Assembly: GCA_902524535.1 (NCBI GenBank)
Contig: CABZDR010000001.1
Coordinates: 248,001 to 312,000 of the forward strand
From: an uncultured Pelagibacteraceae bacterium
Lineage (GTDB): Bacteria > Pseudomonadota > Alphaproteobacteria > Pelagibacterales > Pelagibacteraceae
Direction: 5' to 3'
DNA: 64,000 nucleotides
Positions within the stretch are counted from its first letter, which is position 1, and the number at the start of each line of letters is the position of its first letter. Shown here piece after piece: positions 23,982-33,412 of this stretch. Both the position numbers and the translations under genes were made by a program. The notes below the pieces were generated by a model. It was not told where the DNA came from. It did no database searches and was given only the letters and a program-made list of their open reading frames with translations.

Positions 23982-25069
23982 TTTTTTTCAATATAAATTG
24001 AAGAACTTGGAAACGCAAAAGATGCTTTATTATTCTCTACAATTTGTTTGATTGCTATGGCTAGCCTCTCTTTTACCGAAAGCCACTCATTCCAGCTACC
24101 TGTTTTTGTGAAACAACGAACATACATATCAATTGAGCTATCCGAGAATTTATCCACCCTTACAGCAACTCCTATATTTACATTAAAATCCTCACTTTTA
24201 TTAATATGATCCTCTATTTGGTTTCTAATAGTTTTTAACTGATCAACAGTAGTGTCATATTGTAGAGTGATAATCCAACTTATTAACCAATTAGATGTTT
24301 CACTTACATTTACAACTGCATTTTCAGCAAATTGAAAATTTGGAATAATCGCTAATGATTTATCAAATTTTCTTATTGTTGTTGATCTAAAGCCAATTTT
24401 TTCAACTATACCCTCGATAATTCCATCGACAGAAATCCAGTCGCCTATTTTAAATCTTTTTTCCACAAGAACTAAAATCCCTGAAATTAAATTTTTAAAT
24501 AAATCTTGAGCACCTAAAGCTACAGCCACACCAAACAAACCTAATCCTGCAATAATAGGGCCTATTTTTATTCCCCATAATTCTAAAACTGCAGCAAGTC
24601 CTAAAATGAATATCAGTATTTTTAATGATTTTATAATCCATCCAATTAATTCTTTTGTTAAAAGTTTATCTAGACCACTTAAAATATAAGAAACTGGTTC
24701 AATGATTTGATGAATTACCCAAAAAATAAGAATGGTGATTAAGGTTCTGTTTATGGTATCCACAACTTCTCTACCTTCTATAGAAAAAGTCATATAATAA
24801 CTTGCAATAAAAAATCCTATAACTATTGGAGTAAATCTAGCTGGTCCATCTAGCGCTGAAACAAAAGTATCATCCAACTTGTTTGTTGTTCTTTTTGAAA
24901 TGACCTCTAGTTTTTTTATTATAAGTTTACTAATTAATCCCCTAAAAATAAGAAATATTAAAAAAATTCCAATTCCAATTAATATCTGAAAAATATCAAC
25001 ACCTAAAATGCCTTTGTTCCAAACAGACAGAAAAATATCAGAAAAATTATTAATTATTTCCATAATCAA
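23978..25069 (-). CDS. Small-conductance mechanosensitive channel (MscS family)
   Basis: 363-aa inner-membrane channel that would release solutes on hypo-osmotic shock. Four to five N-terminal hydrophobic helices are followed by the pore-lining TM3-type helix, GPIIAGLGLFGVAVALGAQD, then KNLISGILVLVEKRFKIGDWI, the beta domain that starts the cytoplasmic cage. The C-terminal alpha/beta domain is present. Start at 25069 (MIMEI) overlaps hemD by 4 bp; a second ATG two codons later is equally possible. It is flanked by yggT downstream, overlapping by 4 bp. Confidence 0.92.
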   Translation of the reverse strand: MIMEIINNFSDIFLSVWNKGILGVDIFQILIGIGIFLIFLIFRGLISKLIIKKLEVISKRTTNKLDDTFVSALDGPARFTPIVIGFFIASYYMTFSIEGREVVDTINRTLITILIFWVIHQIIEPVSYILSGLDKLLTKELIGWIIKSLKILIFILGLAAVLELWGIKIGPIIAGLGLFGVAVALGAQDLFKNLISGILVLVEKRFKIGDWISVDGIIEGIVEKIGFRSTTIRKFDKSLAIIPNFQFAENAVVNVSETSNWLISWIITLQYDTTVDQLKTIRNQIEDHINKSEDFNVNIGVAVRVDKFSDSSIDMYVRCFTKTGSWNEWLSVKERLAIAIKQIVENNKASFAFPSSSIYIEKK

Positions 25070-25764
25070 ATTTTATATAACAAAAACTCCTCTTCTCCAG
25101 GGTTAAAAAGAAAAATCTTTTTCCACTTAATTTCGTTTAATATTGATGAGGTTTTTTCACCAATACACATTAAATTAGCATTCATCCAATGGCTATCCAA
25201 TTGATGAACTTTTATAAAATTTAGAAAACTAGATGCACTATTCTGTGAATAAACATAAACTATGTCAGGGATATTAATTTTTAAATCATCAACAAATTTT
25301 TTATCAAATTTTTGAATGTGGTTGGTTCGGTAGTTAATCACCCTTTTAACATTATATCCCTCATTTTTTAGCTGTTCATCAAGATTAGCTGATACAATTT
25401 CTCCGCTAAAGTAAATTAGTTTTCCATTTTTTTTATCAAAATTTTGTAAAATTAATTCTTTTAAATTTTCAACACTACCACTGGCGGATATAACATTATG
25501 AAAACCTAAACTTCTTGTTTTTTTTTCAGTTGCACTTCCAACACAAAAACATAATGTTTTTTTATCAATTTCTTTTGTATCTAAATATTTGACTGCATTG
25601 GCACTGGTAAAGATAATACTTTTAAATTCTGAGAAATTTATTTCATCAAAATTTATCTTTTCAATATTTAATAATGGTAAATGAGAAACTTGATGACCCA
25701 ATGATTTAAACCTTACAATCATCTCTGAACAATCTTCTAATGGTCTGGTTAATAAAATATGCAT
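25066..25764 (-). CDS. hemD: Uroporphyrinogen-III synthase
   Basis: 232-aa enzyme that cyclises and inverts hydroxymethylbilane to uroporphyrinogen III, the precursor of heme. HemD is poorly conserved. The supporting segments are LLTRPLEDCSEM at the start, IIFTSANAVKYL (about 49-60) and the YVYSQNSASSFLNF region near 168-182. The strongest support is its place one base after hemC. It overlaps mscS by 4 bp. Together with hemE, hemH and hemJ further right in the window it covers late tetrapyrrole synthesis. Confidence 0.9.
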   Translation of the reverse strand: MHILLTRPLEDCSEMIVRFKSLGHQVSHLPLLNIEKINFDEINFSEFKSIIFTSANAVKYLDTKEIDKKTLCFCVGSATEKKTRSLGFHNVISASGSVENLKELILQNFDKKNGKLIYFSGEIVSANLDEQLKNEGYNVKRVINYRTNHIQKFDKKFVDDLKINIPDIVYVYSQNSASSFLNFIKVHQLDSHWMNANLMCIGEKTSSILNEIKWKKIFLFNPGEEEFLLYKI

Positions 25765-25765
25765 A

Positions 25766-26683
25766 CTATCTTTTATAAGAATTATTTGATTTTGTTTTCA
25801 AACTTTGACCTACCTCAATGCCTAGTTGTTTAAATTTATTTAAAGTGCTTGTTTTTTTTTCATAAAACCTTAGCTTTCCATCTAGAGAAAATAATTCAGC
25901 TTCTAAAGTAATTTTATTTTTGTGTATTGTGGCATGAGCCCCTACTGCAGTTTCACAATCACCCTCTAAAACTTTTAAAATATTTCTTTCAGCATGTGCT
26001 TTTTTATAAGTTTCAATATGATTAATCTTTTTTAAAATTGAAATAATTTTGTTATCTTTTTTTCTACATTGTAAAGCTATTACTCCTTGGCCTGCACTTG
26101 GAATAATCTTATTAATAGAGAATATTTCAGAAATTTGACTATCTAAATTCAGACATTTCACTCCAGCATAAGATAGCACAATTGCATCATAAACACCTTC
26201 TTTAAGTTTTTTAATTCTTGTATCAATGTTGCCTCTTATAAGCTTACAAACAATATCAGGTCTCATTTTTTTTATTTGAAATTCTCGTCTATATGATGAG
26301 GTTCCTATGATCGATTTTAAATTCAAATCGCTAAATTTTTTCTTGTTAATAGATAGCAAAATTTCTCTTGGATCATTTCTTTCTAAAAATGTCTCAGTCA
26401 TAAGTCCTTTTGACTCAATAACTGGCATATCTTTAAGTGCGTGAATAGCTATATCAATATTTTTATTTAACAATTCTTTTTCTATGTTGCTAGAAAATAA
26501 ACCTTTCCCTCCAAACTCAGATAGCCTTTTATCTTTTATCAAGTCACCTTTTGTTGTTATTGGCTTTATCAAAATATCATCATCTTCTAATTCAGTATTT
26601 TCAATAATTTTATCTTTTGCCATTTGGGCATAAAATAATGCAAGTTTGCTGCCTCTGGAGCCGATTATAATTTCTTTACCCAT
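25766..26683 (-). CDS. hemC: Hydroxymethylbilane synthase (porphobilinogen deaminase)
   Basis: 305-aa enzyme that joins four porphobilinogen units. The dipyrromethane cofactor is attached to C243 in GDCETAVGAH. The substrate-binding segments GSRGSKLAL, KGLFSSNIEKELL, AIHALKDMP and GTSSYRREFQIK are all present at normal spacing. It is the first gene of the leftward hemC-hemD-mscS-yggT-folD unit. It is divergent from tsaD over 56 bp (26684-26739), a hemC-tsaD pairing common in alphaproteobacteria. Confidence 0.97.
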   Translation of the reverse strand: MGKEIIIGSRGSKLALFYAQMAKDKIIENTELEDDDILIKPITTKGDLIKDKRLSEFGGKGLFSSNIEKELLNKNIDIAIHALKDMPVIESKGLMTETFLERNDPREILLSINKKKFSDLNLKSIIGTSSYRREFQIKKMRPDIVCKLIRGNIDTRIKKLKEGVYDAIVLSYAGVKCLNLDSQISEIFSINKIIPSAGQGVIALQCRKKDNKIISILKKINHIETYKKAHAERNILKVLEGDCETAVGAHATIHKNKITLEAELFSLDGKLRFYEKKTSTLNKFKQLGIEVGQSLKTKSNNSYKR

Positions 26684-26739
26684 GAATAAATTTATTTCTT
26701 TCTTGTATTAGGATTGTACAATTAATAAAAACTATTTGA

Positions 26740-27813
26740 ATGAGTAAAAAGCCCTTAATTCTTGGAATAGAATCTAGCTGTGATGAGACAGCCGCATCTT
26801 TAGTTACTGAAAATGATGAGGGAAAACCTATAGTTTTATCAAATATAGTATCGAGCCAAATCGAAATCCATAAAGAATACGGAGGAGTAGTACCAGAGCT
26901 TGCTGCTAGATCACATGTTGAAAAAATAGATTGGATTGTTGAGAAAGCAATTGATGAGAGTGAAAAAAAAATAGATGAAATTGATGCTATTGCTTCAACA
27001 GCTGGACCAGGACTAGTTGTTTGTCTTTCGGTGGGTTTAAGTTTTGGCAAAGCTCTAGCAAAATCATTAGATAAACCATTTATTGCAGTCAATCATCTTG
27101 AGGGTCATGCGTTGAGTCCAAAAATTAGCTCAAAATTAGATTATCCCTATTTGCTTTTATTAATCTCTGGTGGGCATTCTCAATTTTTAAATGTAATTAA
27201 TTTTGGAAAATATAAAAGGCTAGGCACAACAGTAGATGATGCCTTAGGCGAGGCTTTTGATAAAACTGCAAAGCTTTTAGGTATTGAATTTCCAGGTGGG
27301 CCTCAAATTGAAGTTTTGGCTCAAAAAGGAAACCCCAATAAATTTGACTTACCAAAACCAATACTTAACAAAGGAGGTTGTAATTTATCTTTCGCGGGAC
27401 TTAAAACTGCAGTTTTGAAAATATCAAAAAATATTAAAAACGAACAAGATAAATTTGATCTTGCAGCCTCTTTTCAAAATACAGTTGAAAAGATATTGTA
27501 TAAAAAAACTAAAATCGCATTCGATGAATATGAAAAACAATCAAATCCGAAAAAAAAAGTATTAGTTGTTGCTGGAGGTGTGGCAGCAAATAAAAATATA
27601 AGATCCATGCTCAAAAGTTTATGTGCTGATGAAGATTATCAGAGCATTTTTCCTCCAATTGAACTGTGCGGAGACAATGCTGCAATGATTGCATTAGTTG
27701 GCCTTGAAAAATATAAATTAAAAAAATTCGATGAATTTGATTTTCCTGCTAAACCAAGATGGGCCTTGGACGAAAGTGCAGTCTTTCTTAAAGGGGCTGG
27801 AGTAAAGTTATAG
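26740..27813 (+). CDS. tsaD: tRNA N6-threonylcarbamoyladenosine transferase subunit TsaD
   Basis: 357-aa Kae1/Qri7/TsaD ATPase that, with TsaB and TsaE, transfers the threonylcarbamoyl group to A37 of ANN-decoding tRNAs. Signatures: GIESSCDETAAS at the N-terminus, the metal-binding NHLEGH with H119 and H123, LLISGGHSQ, GEAFDKTAKLLG and the C-terminal GVAANKNIR and CGDNAAMIA with the third metal ligand. Length normal. The 3' end overlaps the convergent glycosyltransferase gene by 6 bp. Confidence 0.97.
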   Translation: MSKKPLILGIESSCDETAASLVTENDEGKPIVLSNIVSSQIEIHKEYGGVVPELAARSHVEKIDWIVEKAIDESEKKIDEIDAIASTAGPGLVVCLSVGLSFGKALAKSLDKPFIAVNHLEGHALSPKISSKLDYPYLLLLISGGHSQFLNVINFGKYKRLGTTVDDALGEAFDKTAKLLGIEFPGGPQIEVLAQKGNPNKFDLPKPILNKGGCNLSFAGLKTAVLKISKNIKNEQDKFDLAASFQNTVEKILYKKTKIAFDEYEKQSNPKKKVLVVAGGVAANKNIRSMLKSLCADEDYQSIFPPIELCGDNAAMIALVGLEKYKLKKFDEFDFPAKPRWALDESAVFLKGAGVKL

Positions 27814-29781
27814 TTCTAAATTTTGAGGTTTTATTCCATCAAGATAATTTTGATGTACTTTTTTATAGGCTCTTTCAATATTTTTTGTATAAATTTCAGT
27901 TTTAAATAAATTTGAGTCCTTTTTATTGATATTAATTTTCTTCTTTATTTCATTTAAATAGCTTTTTTCATTATAAATTTTTATTGCTAATTTTTTATAA
28001 TCTTCAATATTGGTTACAATAAGTTCATCTAATTTAATTGTATTAAGTAAACTTGCAGCCACTCTACTTGCAAATGAGTTACCTTTAAGAGTCAAAACCG
28101 GTACACCAACCCGCAACGCATCACTACAAGTAGTATGAGCGTTATAAGGAAAAGTATCCAGAAATAAGTCTGCAAATTTAATTCTTTGAAGATGATCTTC
28201 ATTTTTTAAATTTTCAGCAAATATTAATCTATTAGGATCAATTCCATTTTTTTCTATTAATAATTTAAGATTATCTTGTGAAAACTTATTGTCTTTTAAA
28301 AGCCATAAAACGCTATTTTTAGTATTATTTAAAATGTATATCCAGGCATCAAAGATTGTAGGATTTATTTTTTGATGACTATTAAAACAAGAAAAAATAA
28401 ATTTTCCATCCGGAAGGCCGAAAGTTTCTTTTTTAACTAGGGTGTTTGAAATTTTTTTATCATTTTCATTTGGTTGATAAGTATCAGGAAGGTAAATAAT
28501 TTTTTCAGAATAAAATTTTTGTTCATCTGGCTCTATTAAAATTTTATCTGCCACTATATAATCCAATTTATTGGATCCTGAAGTACCTGGATAACCTAAA
28601 AAATTAATTTGTATTGGAGCTAATTTTTCTAGAAATAAGTTAAAACGATTGTAGTCACCTGTATGACACATAAAGTCTATCGCGATGTCAATTTCTAATT
28701 CTCTGCACAAATTTAAAACCTCAGAATCTGACATTAGACTAATGTCAATAAATTTATCAAAACATTTAAAAATTCTATTGTGTAATGTGTCACCTGATTT
28801 AATTTTTGGACCAAAGTAAAAACCATATAGCTCAAATTGTGACTTATCATGCAATTCTAGCATCCCGATCATTAAGTGACCCATTGCATGTACTCTGAAA
28901 TCTGCTGAAAAATAACCCAGCTTTATCTTCTTTGAAACTTTCTTTTTAAAAGAAAAGTTTTTTTTATGCTCTAATTTATATTCATTTTGCCAAACTTTAG
29001 CGCATTCAAATTGAATTTTAGGGGAATCACATAATGTAGTAACTGTATAGGGAGGTGATACTTTTTCTTGTTTTATTATTTTATCTTCAATATGTTTTTT
29101 CATCTCAAAAAAATCAGTCCATATACACATTTTATTTTTTGTTAACCGTATACTCCCAAGTAAAAAAGGTTTGTCTGGGTTTAATTTTTGAGCTTTTTCA
29201 TAACTTTGCAATGCCAAATCTAAATTATTAATCTCCGAAAATATATCGCCCTTTCGATGATACATTGATGCATTATTCGGCTCTAAACTCAAAAAATTTT
29301 GTATTTCTTCCAAGGCAAGTTTATGATTCTTAAAATTATAATATATATCAACTTTACTCTTAATAGATGGAAGATAATTTGAATTAAACTTGGTTGACAA
29401 ATTATAATTTTCTAACGCCTTATCGATTTGTCTTAGTTTTAAATATACATTACCTTTGTTATGATAAGTCTCATGATAATCAAATTTTATATCGATGGCC
29501 TTTTGATAGGCCTCCAAAGCTGCATTAAAGTCATTTTTTTTAAAAAAGATATTTCCTAAACTGTTATAGCCTTGGTGATAATTAGGATTGATTTTGATTG
29601 ATTTTTTTAGTTGAGCTATAGCTTGATCATATTTCTTTAATTCAAATAAAATCACTCCATATAAGTTTAGTAATTCATGATTTGGTTTTATTTTTTTAGC
29701 AATGTTTAAATATTCTTTTTCGGCCCGAACAAAATTTCTACTTTTATAAAAATCAAGCAATTTTGATAATGGATTGTCCAT
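27808..29781 (-). CDS. TPR protein with SPINDLY/OGT-type glycosyltransferase domain (GT41-like)
   Basis: 657-aa protein. Residues about 1-215 are tandem TPR repeats (for example NYHQGYNSLGNIFFKKNDFN, ALEAYQKAI). After a linker, about 285-650 form a GT-B domain of the O-GlcNAc transferase/SPINDLY type: KIKLGYFSADFRVHAMGHL, INFLGYPGTSG, FIFSCFNSHQKINP, and the nucleotide-sugar site DTFPYNAHTTCSDALRVGVPVLT followed by GNSFASRVAASLL. Soluble, no signal peptide. It would transfer a sugar to Ser/Thr or other acceptors of an unknown protein, or act in glycan assembly. Single gene, divergent from the EVE gene across 123 bp. Confidence 0.9.
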   Translation of the reverse strand: MDNPLSKLLDFYKSRNFVRAEKEYLNIAKKIKPNHELLNLYGVILFELKKYDQAIAQLKKSIKINPNYHQGYNSLGNIFFKKNDFNAALEAYQKAIDIKFDYHETYHNKGNVYLKLRQIDKALENYNLSTKFNSNYLPSIKSKVDIYYNFKNHKLALEEIQNFLSLEPNNASMYHRKGDIFSEINNLDLALQSYEKAQKLNPDKPFLLGSIRLTKNKMCIWTDFFEMKKHIEDKIIKQEKVSPPYTVTTLCDSPKIQFECAKVWQNEYKLEHKKNFSFKKKVSKKIKLGYFSADFRVHAMGHLMIGMLELHDKSQFELYGFYFGPKIKSGDTLHNRIFKCFDKFIDISLMSDSEVLNLCRELEIDIAIDFMCHTGDYNRFNLFLEKLAPIQINFLGYPGTSGSNKLDYIVADKILIEPDEQKFYSEKIIYLPDTYQPNENDKKISNTLVKKETFGLPDGKFIFSCFNSHQKINPTIFDAWIYILNNTKNSVLWLLKDNKFSQDNLKLLIEKNGIDPNRLIFAENLKNEDHLQRIKFADLFLDTFPYNAHTTCSDALRVGVPVLTLKGNSFASRVAASLLNTIKLDELIVTNIEDYKKLAIKIYNEKSYLNEIKKKININKKDSNLFKTEIYTKNIERAYKKVHQNYLDGIKPQNLEL

Positions 29782-29904
29782 AATTATATTGTCAATATAT
29801 TCAAAATATTTTATTTCTTAAACACAATTAATATTTACAAATATTAGTTATTACACAAGTTTTATAATAGCTTGAGAAATATAAATGATATAACCTTTAA
29901 ATGA

Positions 29905-30318
29905 ATGAGATACTGGTTACTAAAATCCGAGCCTGATGTTTGGTCTGTAGATCAACAAAAAAAAGCTGGTAGCAAAGGCGTCCCATGGGATGGCGTACGA
30001 AATTACCAAGCAGCAAAGAATTTGAAAAATATGAAAAAAGGTGATCAGTGTTTTTTTTATCATTCTAATATTGGAAAAGAAATAGTTGGAGTGGTTGAAG
30101 TTATAAAAGAACATTATTTAGACAAAACTGATAAATCTGGTCGATTTGTTGCTGTAACTGTAAAATTTTTAAAAAAATTAAATAAACCAGTAAAGCTTGA
30201 GGAAATTAAAAAAAACAAGGAATTAAGCCATTTATCACTTATAAAACAAAGTCGTTTATCAGTGATGCCAATAGACTCTAAAAGCTGGAAAATCTTGAAT
30301 AAGATGGGTAACATTTAA
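29905..30318 (+). CDS. EVE-domain protein
   Basis: 137-aa single-domain protein of the EVE (PUA-like) family: [42 protein letters not shown] and [12 protein letters not shown] are characteristic. EVE folds bind modified nucleobases in RNA or DNA; stand-alone proteobacterial members are of unknown target. A TATAAT-like box lies at 29863-29868. The acs start codon follows two bases after its stop, so both are probably on one mRNA, without an obvious functional link. Confidence 0.93.
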   Translation: MRYWLLKSEPDVWSVDQQKKAGSKGVPWDGVRNYQAAKNLKNMKKGDQCFFYHSNIGKEIVGVVEVIKEHYLDKTDKSGRFVAVTVKFLKKLNKPVKLEEIKKNKELSHLSLIKQSRLSVMPIDSKSWKILNKMGNI

Positions 30319-30320
30319 AT

Positions 30321-32408
30321 ATGCCAAAAAAGAAAAAATCAAGAACTAAGAATAAAAAATCAGTTAAAAAGAGAAAAACAAAAAATAAAAAAATAAAACG
30401 AGTAAAAAGTAAAAGATTTAAAACTAAGAAAAGTAAATTAGTTAAAAAATCTTCAAATAAAACCCAAGAAAATCAAGAGCTAATTATTAAAACTAAGCCT
30501 GACTGGGTGAAAAGTAGTTTAGCTAATAAATCACAGTATGCTAAAAAATATAAAGACTCTATTAAAAATAACAATGAATTTTGGAAAAAAGAAGGAAAGA
30601 GAATTACTTGGATAAAACCATATAAGAAAATTAAAGATGTAAAATATAGCAGCAACGATGTTAGAATTAAGTGGTTTGAAGATGGTACGCTTAATGCTTC
30701 AGCGAATTGCATAGACAGACATCTGGTGGATAAAAAAGATAAAACAGCTATTATTTGGGTAGGAGATAATCCAAAAGATACTCAAAAAATTACTTATAAG
30801 CAACTTCATCAAAAAGTTTCTAAAGCTGCAAATGGACTTAAAAAATTAGGAATTAAAAAGGGTGATCGTGTAACAATTTATTTAACAATGATACCTGAGC
30901 TCGCAATTTTAATGCTAGCATGTGCAAGAATTGGTGCTGTTCATTCAATTATTTTTGGAGGTTTCTCTGCTGACTCGATTGCAGGACGAGTTAATGATTG
31001 TGAGTCTGAATATATAATTACAGCTGACGAAGGTGTGAGAGGAGGAAAGACAATTCCTCTAAAAGAAATTACAGATGAAGCTTTGTTAAGTTGTCCTAAT
31101 GTCAGGAAGTGTATTGTTGTTAAAAGAACGGGTAATTCAATAAATTGGAATAGTGGTAGAGATGTTTGGTATCACAGTTTAATTAAAGATGTTTCGAATA
31201 TTTGTGAACCTGAAGAAATGGGAGCGGAAGATCCTTTGTTTATTCTTTATACCTCTGGATCTACTGGTAAACCAAAAGGTGTTTTACATACAACTGGTGG
31301 GTATATGGTTTATGCTTCTATGACACATCAATATATTTTTAATTATAAACCAAAAGATATTTACTGGTGTACTGCAGATATAGGTTGGGTTACTGGACAT
31401 AGTTATATAATTTATGGTCCATTAGCAAATGGTGCAACAACTGTGATGTTTGAGGGTATTCCTACGTATCCTGATAGTTCTAGATGGTGGCAAATTGTTG
31501 ATAAATACAAGGTAAATATTTTCTACACTGCTCCAACAGCAATTAGGGCACTTATGAGAGAAGGAGATGAGCCAGTCAAGAAAACATCTAGAAAATCTTT
31601 AAAACTATTAGGAACTGTAGGTGAGCCAATTAACCCAGAGGCTTGGATGTGGTATTTCAATGTTGTCGGAAATTCAAAATCTCCGATTGTAGATACTTGG
31701 TGGCAAACTGAAACTGGTGGTATTATGATTGCACCTCAAACAGGAGCCATAAACTTGAAACCTGGTTCTGCAACAAAACCATTTTATGGTATCAAACCCA
31801 TTTTAGTTGATAAAAATGGGAACGAAATTAAGGGAGCAGGAGAAGGAAGGCTTTGTATTGCTCAATCTTGGCCAGGTCAAATGAGAACTGTATATGGTGA
31901 TCATCAAAGATTTATTGACACTTATTTTTCTCAATTTGACGGAAAATATTTTACAGGTGATGGATGTAGAAGAGATAAAGATGGGTACTATTGGATTACA
32001 GGTAGAGTAGATGATGTAATCATAGTTTCTGGTCATAATTTAGGAACTGCTGAAATTGAGAGTGCTTTTGTTGCTCATCCAAAAGTGGCTGAAGCCGCCG
32101 TAGTTGGCTATCCACATGACATAAAAGGAAACGGTTTATATTGTTATGTAACTTTAAATGCTGGAGAGCAAGAAAATGGGGAGCTCGAAAGAGACTTAAA
32201 ACTTTGGGTTAGAAAACAAATTGGACCTCTAGCCACTCCAGATATTATTCATTTTTCACCTGGCTTACCCAAAACAAGATCAGGGAAAATCATGAGAAGA
32301 ATTTTAAGAAAAATTGCTGCCAATGATCATGGCCAACTTGGGGACACTACAACACTCGCCGATCCAAGTGTAGTTAACAGTTTAGTTGAGAATAGAAAAA
32401 ATATTTAA
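30321..32408 (+). CDS. acs: Acetyl-CoA synthetase with lysine-rich N-terminal tail
   Basis: 695-aa AMP-forming enzyme that activates acetate to acetyl-CoA. The adenylation core is intact: [17 protein letters not shown], the P-loop [11 protein letters not shown] (310-320), [28 protein letters not shown] and the C-terminal K656 in RSGKIMRR, the Lys that is acetylated in family members. Unusually, residues 1-47 contain 27 Lys or Arg (starting [17 protein letters not shown]), and homology to standard Acs begins only near residue 58. The DUF4212/symporter pair likely to import acetate or another carboxylate lies about 0.7 kb downstream. Confidence 0.95.
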   Translation: MPKKKKSRTKNKKSVKKRKTKNKKIKRVKSKRFKTKKSKLVKKSSNKTQENQELIIKTKPDWVKSSLANKSQYAKKYKDSIKNNNEFWKKEGKRITWIKPYKKIKDVKYSSNDVRIKWFEDGTLNASANCIDRHLVDKKDKTAIIWVGDNPKDTQKITYKQLHQKVSKAANGLKKLGIKKGDRVTIYLTMIPELAILMLACARIGAVHSIIFGGFSADSIAGRVNDCESEYIITADEGVRGGKTIPLKEITDEALLSCPNVRKCIVVKRTGNSINWNSGRDVWYHSLIKDVSNICEPEEMGAEDPLFILYTSGSTGKPKGVLHTTGGYMVYASMTHQYIFNYKPKDIYWCTADIGWVTGHSYIIYGPLANGATTVMFEGIPTYPDSSRWWQIVDKYKVNIFYTAPTAIRALMREGDEPVKKTSRKSLKLLGTVGEPINPEAWMWYFNVVGNSKSPIVDTWWQTETGGIMIAPQTGAINLKPGSATKPFYGIKPILVDKNGNEIKGAGEGRLCIAQSWPGQMRTVYGDHQRFIDTYFSQFDGKYFTGDGCRRDKDGYYWITGRVDDVIIVSGHNLGTAEIESAFVAHPKVAEAAVVGYPHDIKGNGLYCYVTLNAGEQENGELERDLKLWVRKQIGPLATPDIIHFSPGLPKTRSGKIMRRILRKIAANDHGQLGDTTTLADPSVVNSLVENRKNI

Positions 32409-33028
32409 AATTTAATTCTCTCATCAAATTCTTTTTTTACTACATTCCATTTTAGAATTACTGAATTTAAAACAATCTTTCTGTCTAAATTTTTTAGTTC
32501 TTCTGCTATTGGAGCCCACTTATACAACGATAAAGCGCTTGGATTAAAAGGTAGATCATTGTGATATGTATCCCAATTTATAACTTTCATTCTTTCAGCA
32601 AAATTCTTTTTAGCTTCCTCTATAATATCCTGGGGCATTTTATTTGAAGTTTCATCATCTAAAATTTTAAAAAAAATTTCCTCTGCATTTTTCATCTCTT
32701 GATAGTTAAAATCTGCTTTTAATTTAGAAAAGGTAAAAAAAGTTAAATCTTGAAGAGCAACAGAATAGATATTCCATTTAGCCAGGTTCACCGATCCCAT
32801 AAATTCGTCATTTTCAAAATGCAGAACGTATCTTGTGCCCATTCTTGTTTTTAAATATCCATAAAGAGTTACTTGAGTTACCCAGGCAGACTTTGTCTGT
32901 ATAAAATTCTCAAGCTCGTCTAAATTGCTAATTTTTTTCTTGGGTATAAAAGCCTTAAAAAGTGCAAATAAGTAAACTTTGAAATCATTCCAAGAGAGAT
33001 CTCTCCACGTGAGTTTATATTTTCCCAT
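32405..33028 (-). CDS. Conserved hypothetical protein
   Basis: 207-aa soluble protein that I cannot assign to a function. It starts [21 protein letters not shown] and contains [25 protein letters not shown] (about 49-73), a [20 protein letters not shown] segment and a C-terminal [20 protein letters not shown]. The general look, with Trp- and Tyr-rich segments and no signal peptide or membrane helix, suggests a compact cytoplasmic domain. It overlaps the end of acs by 4 bp on the opposite strand. It is divergent from the DUF4212 gene across 123 bp (33029-33151). Confidence 0.75.
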   Translation of the reverse strand: MGKYKLTWRDLSWNDFKVYLFALFKAFIPKKKISNLDELENFIQTKSAWVTQVTLYGYLKTRMGTRYVLHFENDEFMGSVNLAKWNIYSVALQDLTFFTFSKLKADFNYQEMKNAEEIFFKILDDETSNKMPQDIIEEAKKNFAERMKVINWDTYHNDLPFNPSALSLYKWAPIAEELKNLDRKIVLNSVILKWNVVKKEFDERIKF

Positions 33029-33151
33029 AAAATCAGTATTTTCTTGATTTATAACCTAAAAATCCCCCTAATATGAGCAATTTTAACACTTTAAATCTTC
33101 TTTATAATCGTTATGGTTTTCAGCAGTTATAACTAAAAAGGGAGAAGTATA

Positions 33152-33412
33152 ATGTCAAAACAAGAACAACACTGGGAAAAAACCAGAGGTTTGCTATTTA
33201 TGACTTTAGCAATCTGGTTTGTATTCTCAATTGGCATCTTCTTATTTGGAGCTGAAATGAACGAAGTAGGGGGACCATTTGGTTATCCACTAACTTATTG
33301 GTTCACTTGTCAGGGTTCTCTTGGAATTTTCGTAATTCTAATTTTCTGGTTTGCGAATAGACAAGAAAAAATTGATGAAGAGTTCGGCTTTTCAGAAAGA
33401 GGAGATGACTAA
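33152..33412 (+). CDS. DUF4212 small subunit of solute symporter
   Basis: 86-aa membrane protein with two helices (about 13-33 and 50-72) typical of DUF4212, the small partner of a sodium/solute symporter subfamily. LFMTLAIWFVFSIGIFLFGAE and GYPLTYWFTCQGSLGIFVILIFWFANRQE are the hallmark segments. A strong GGGAGAAG ribosome-binding site precedes the ATG. Its stop overlaps the symporter start by one base (TAATG), so the two subunits are coupled. The 123-bp upstream gap should contain the promoter. Confidence 0.92.
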   Translation: MSKQEQHWEKTRGLLFMTLAIWFVFSIGIFLFGAEMNEVGGPFGYPLTYWFTCQGSLGIFVILIFWFANRQEKIDEEFGFSERGDD

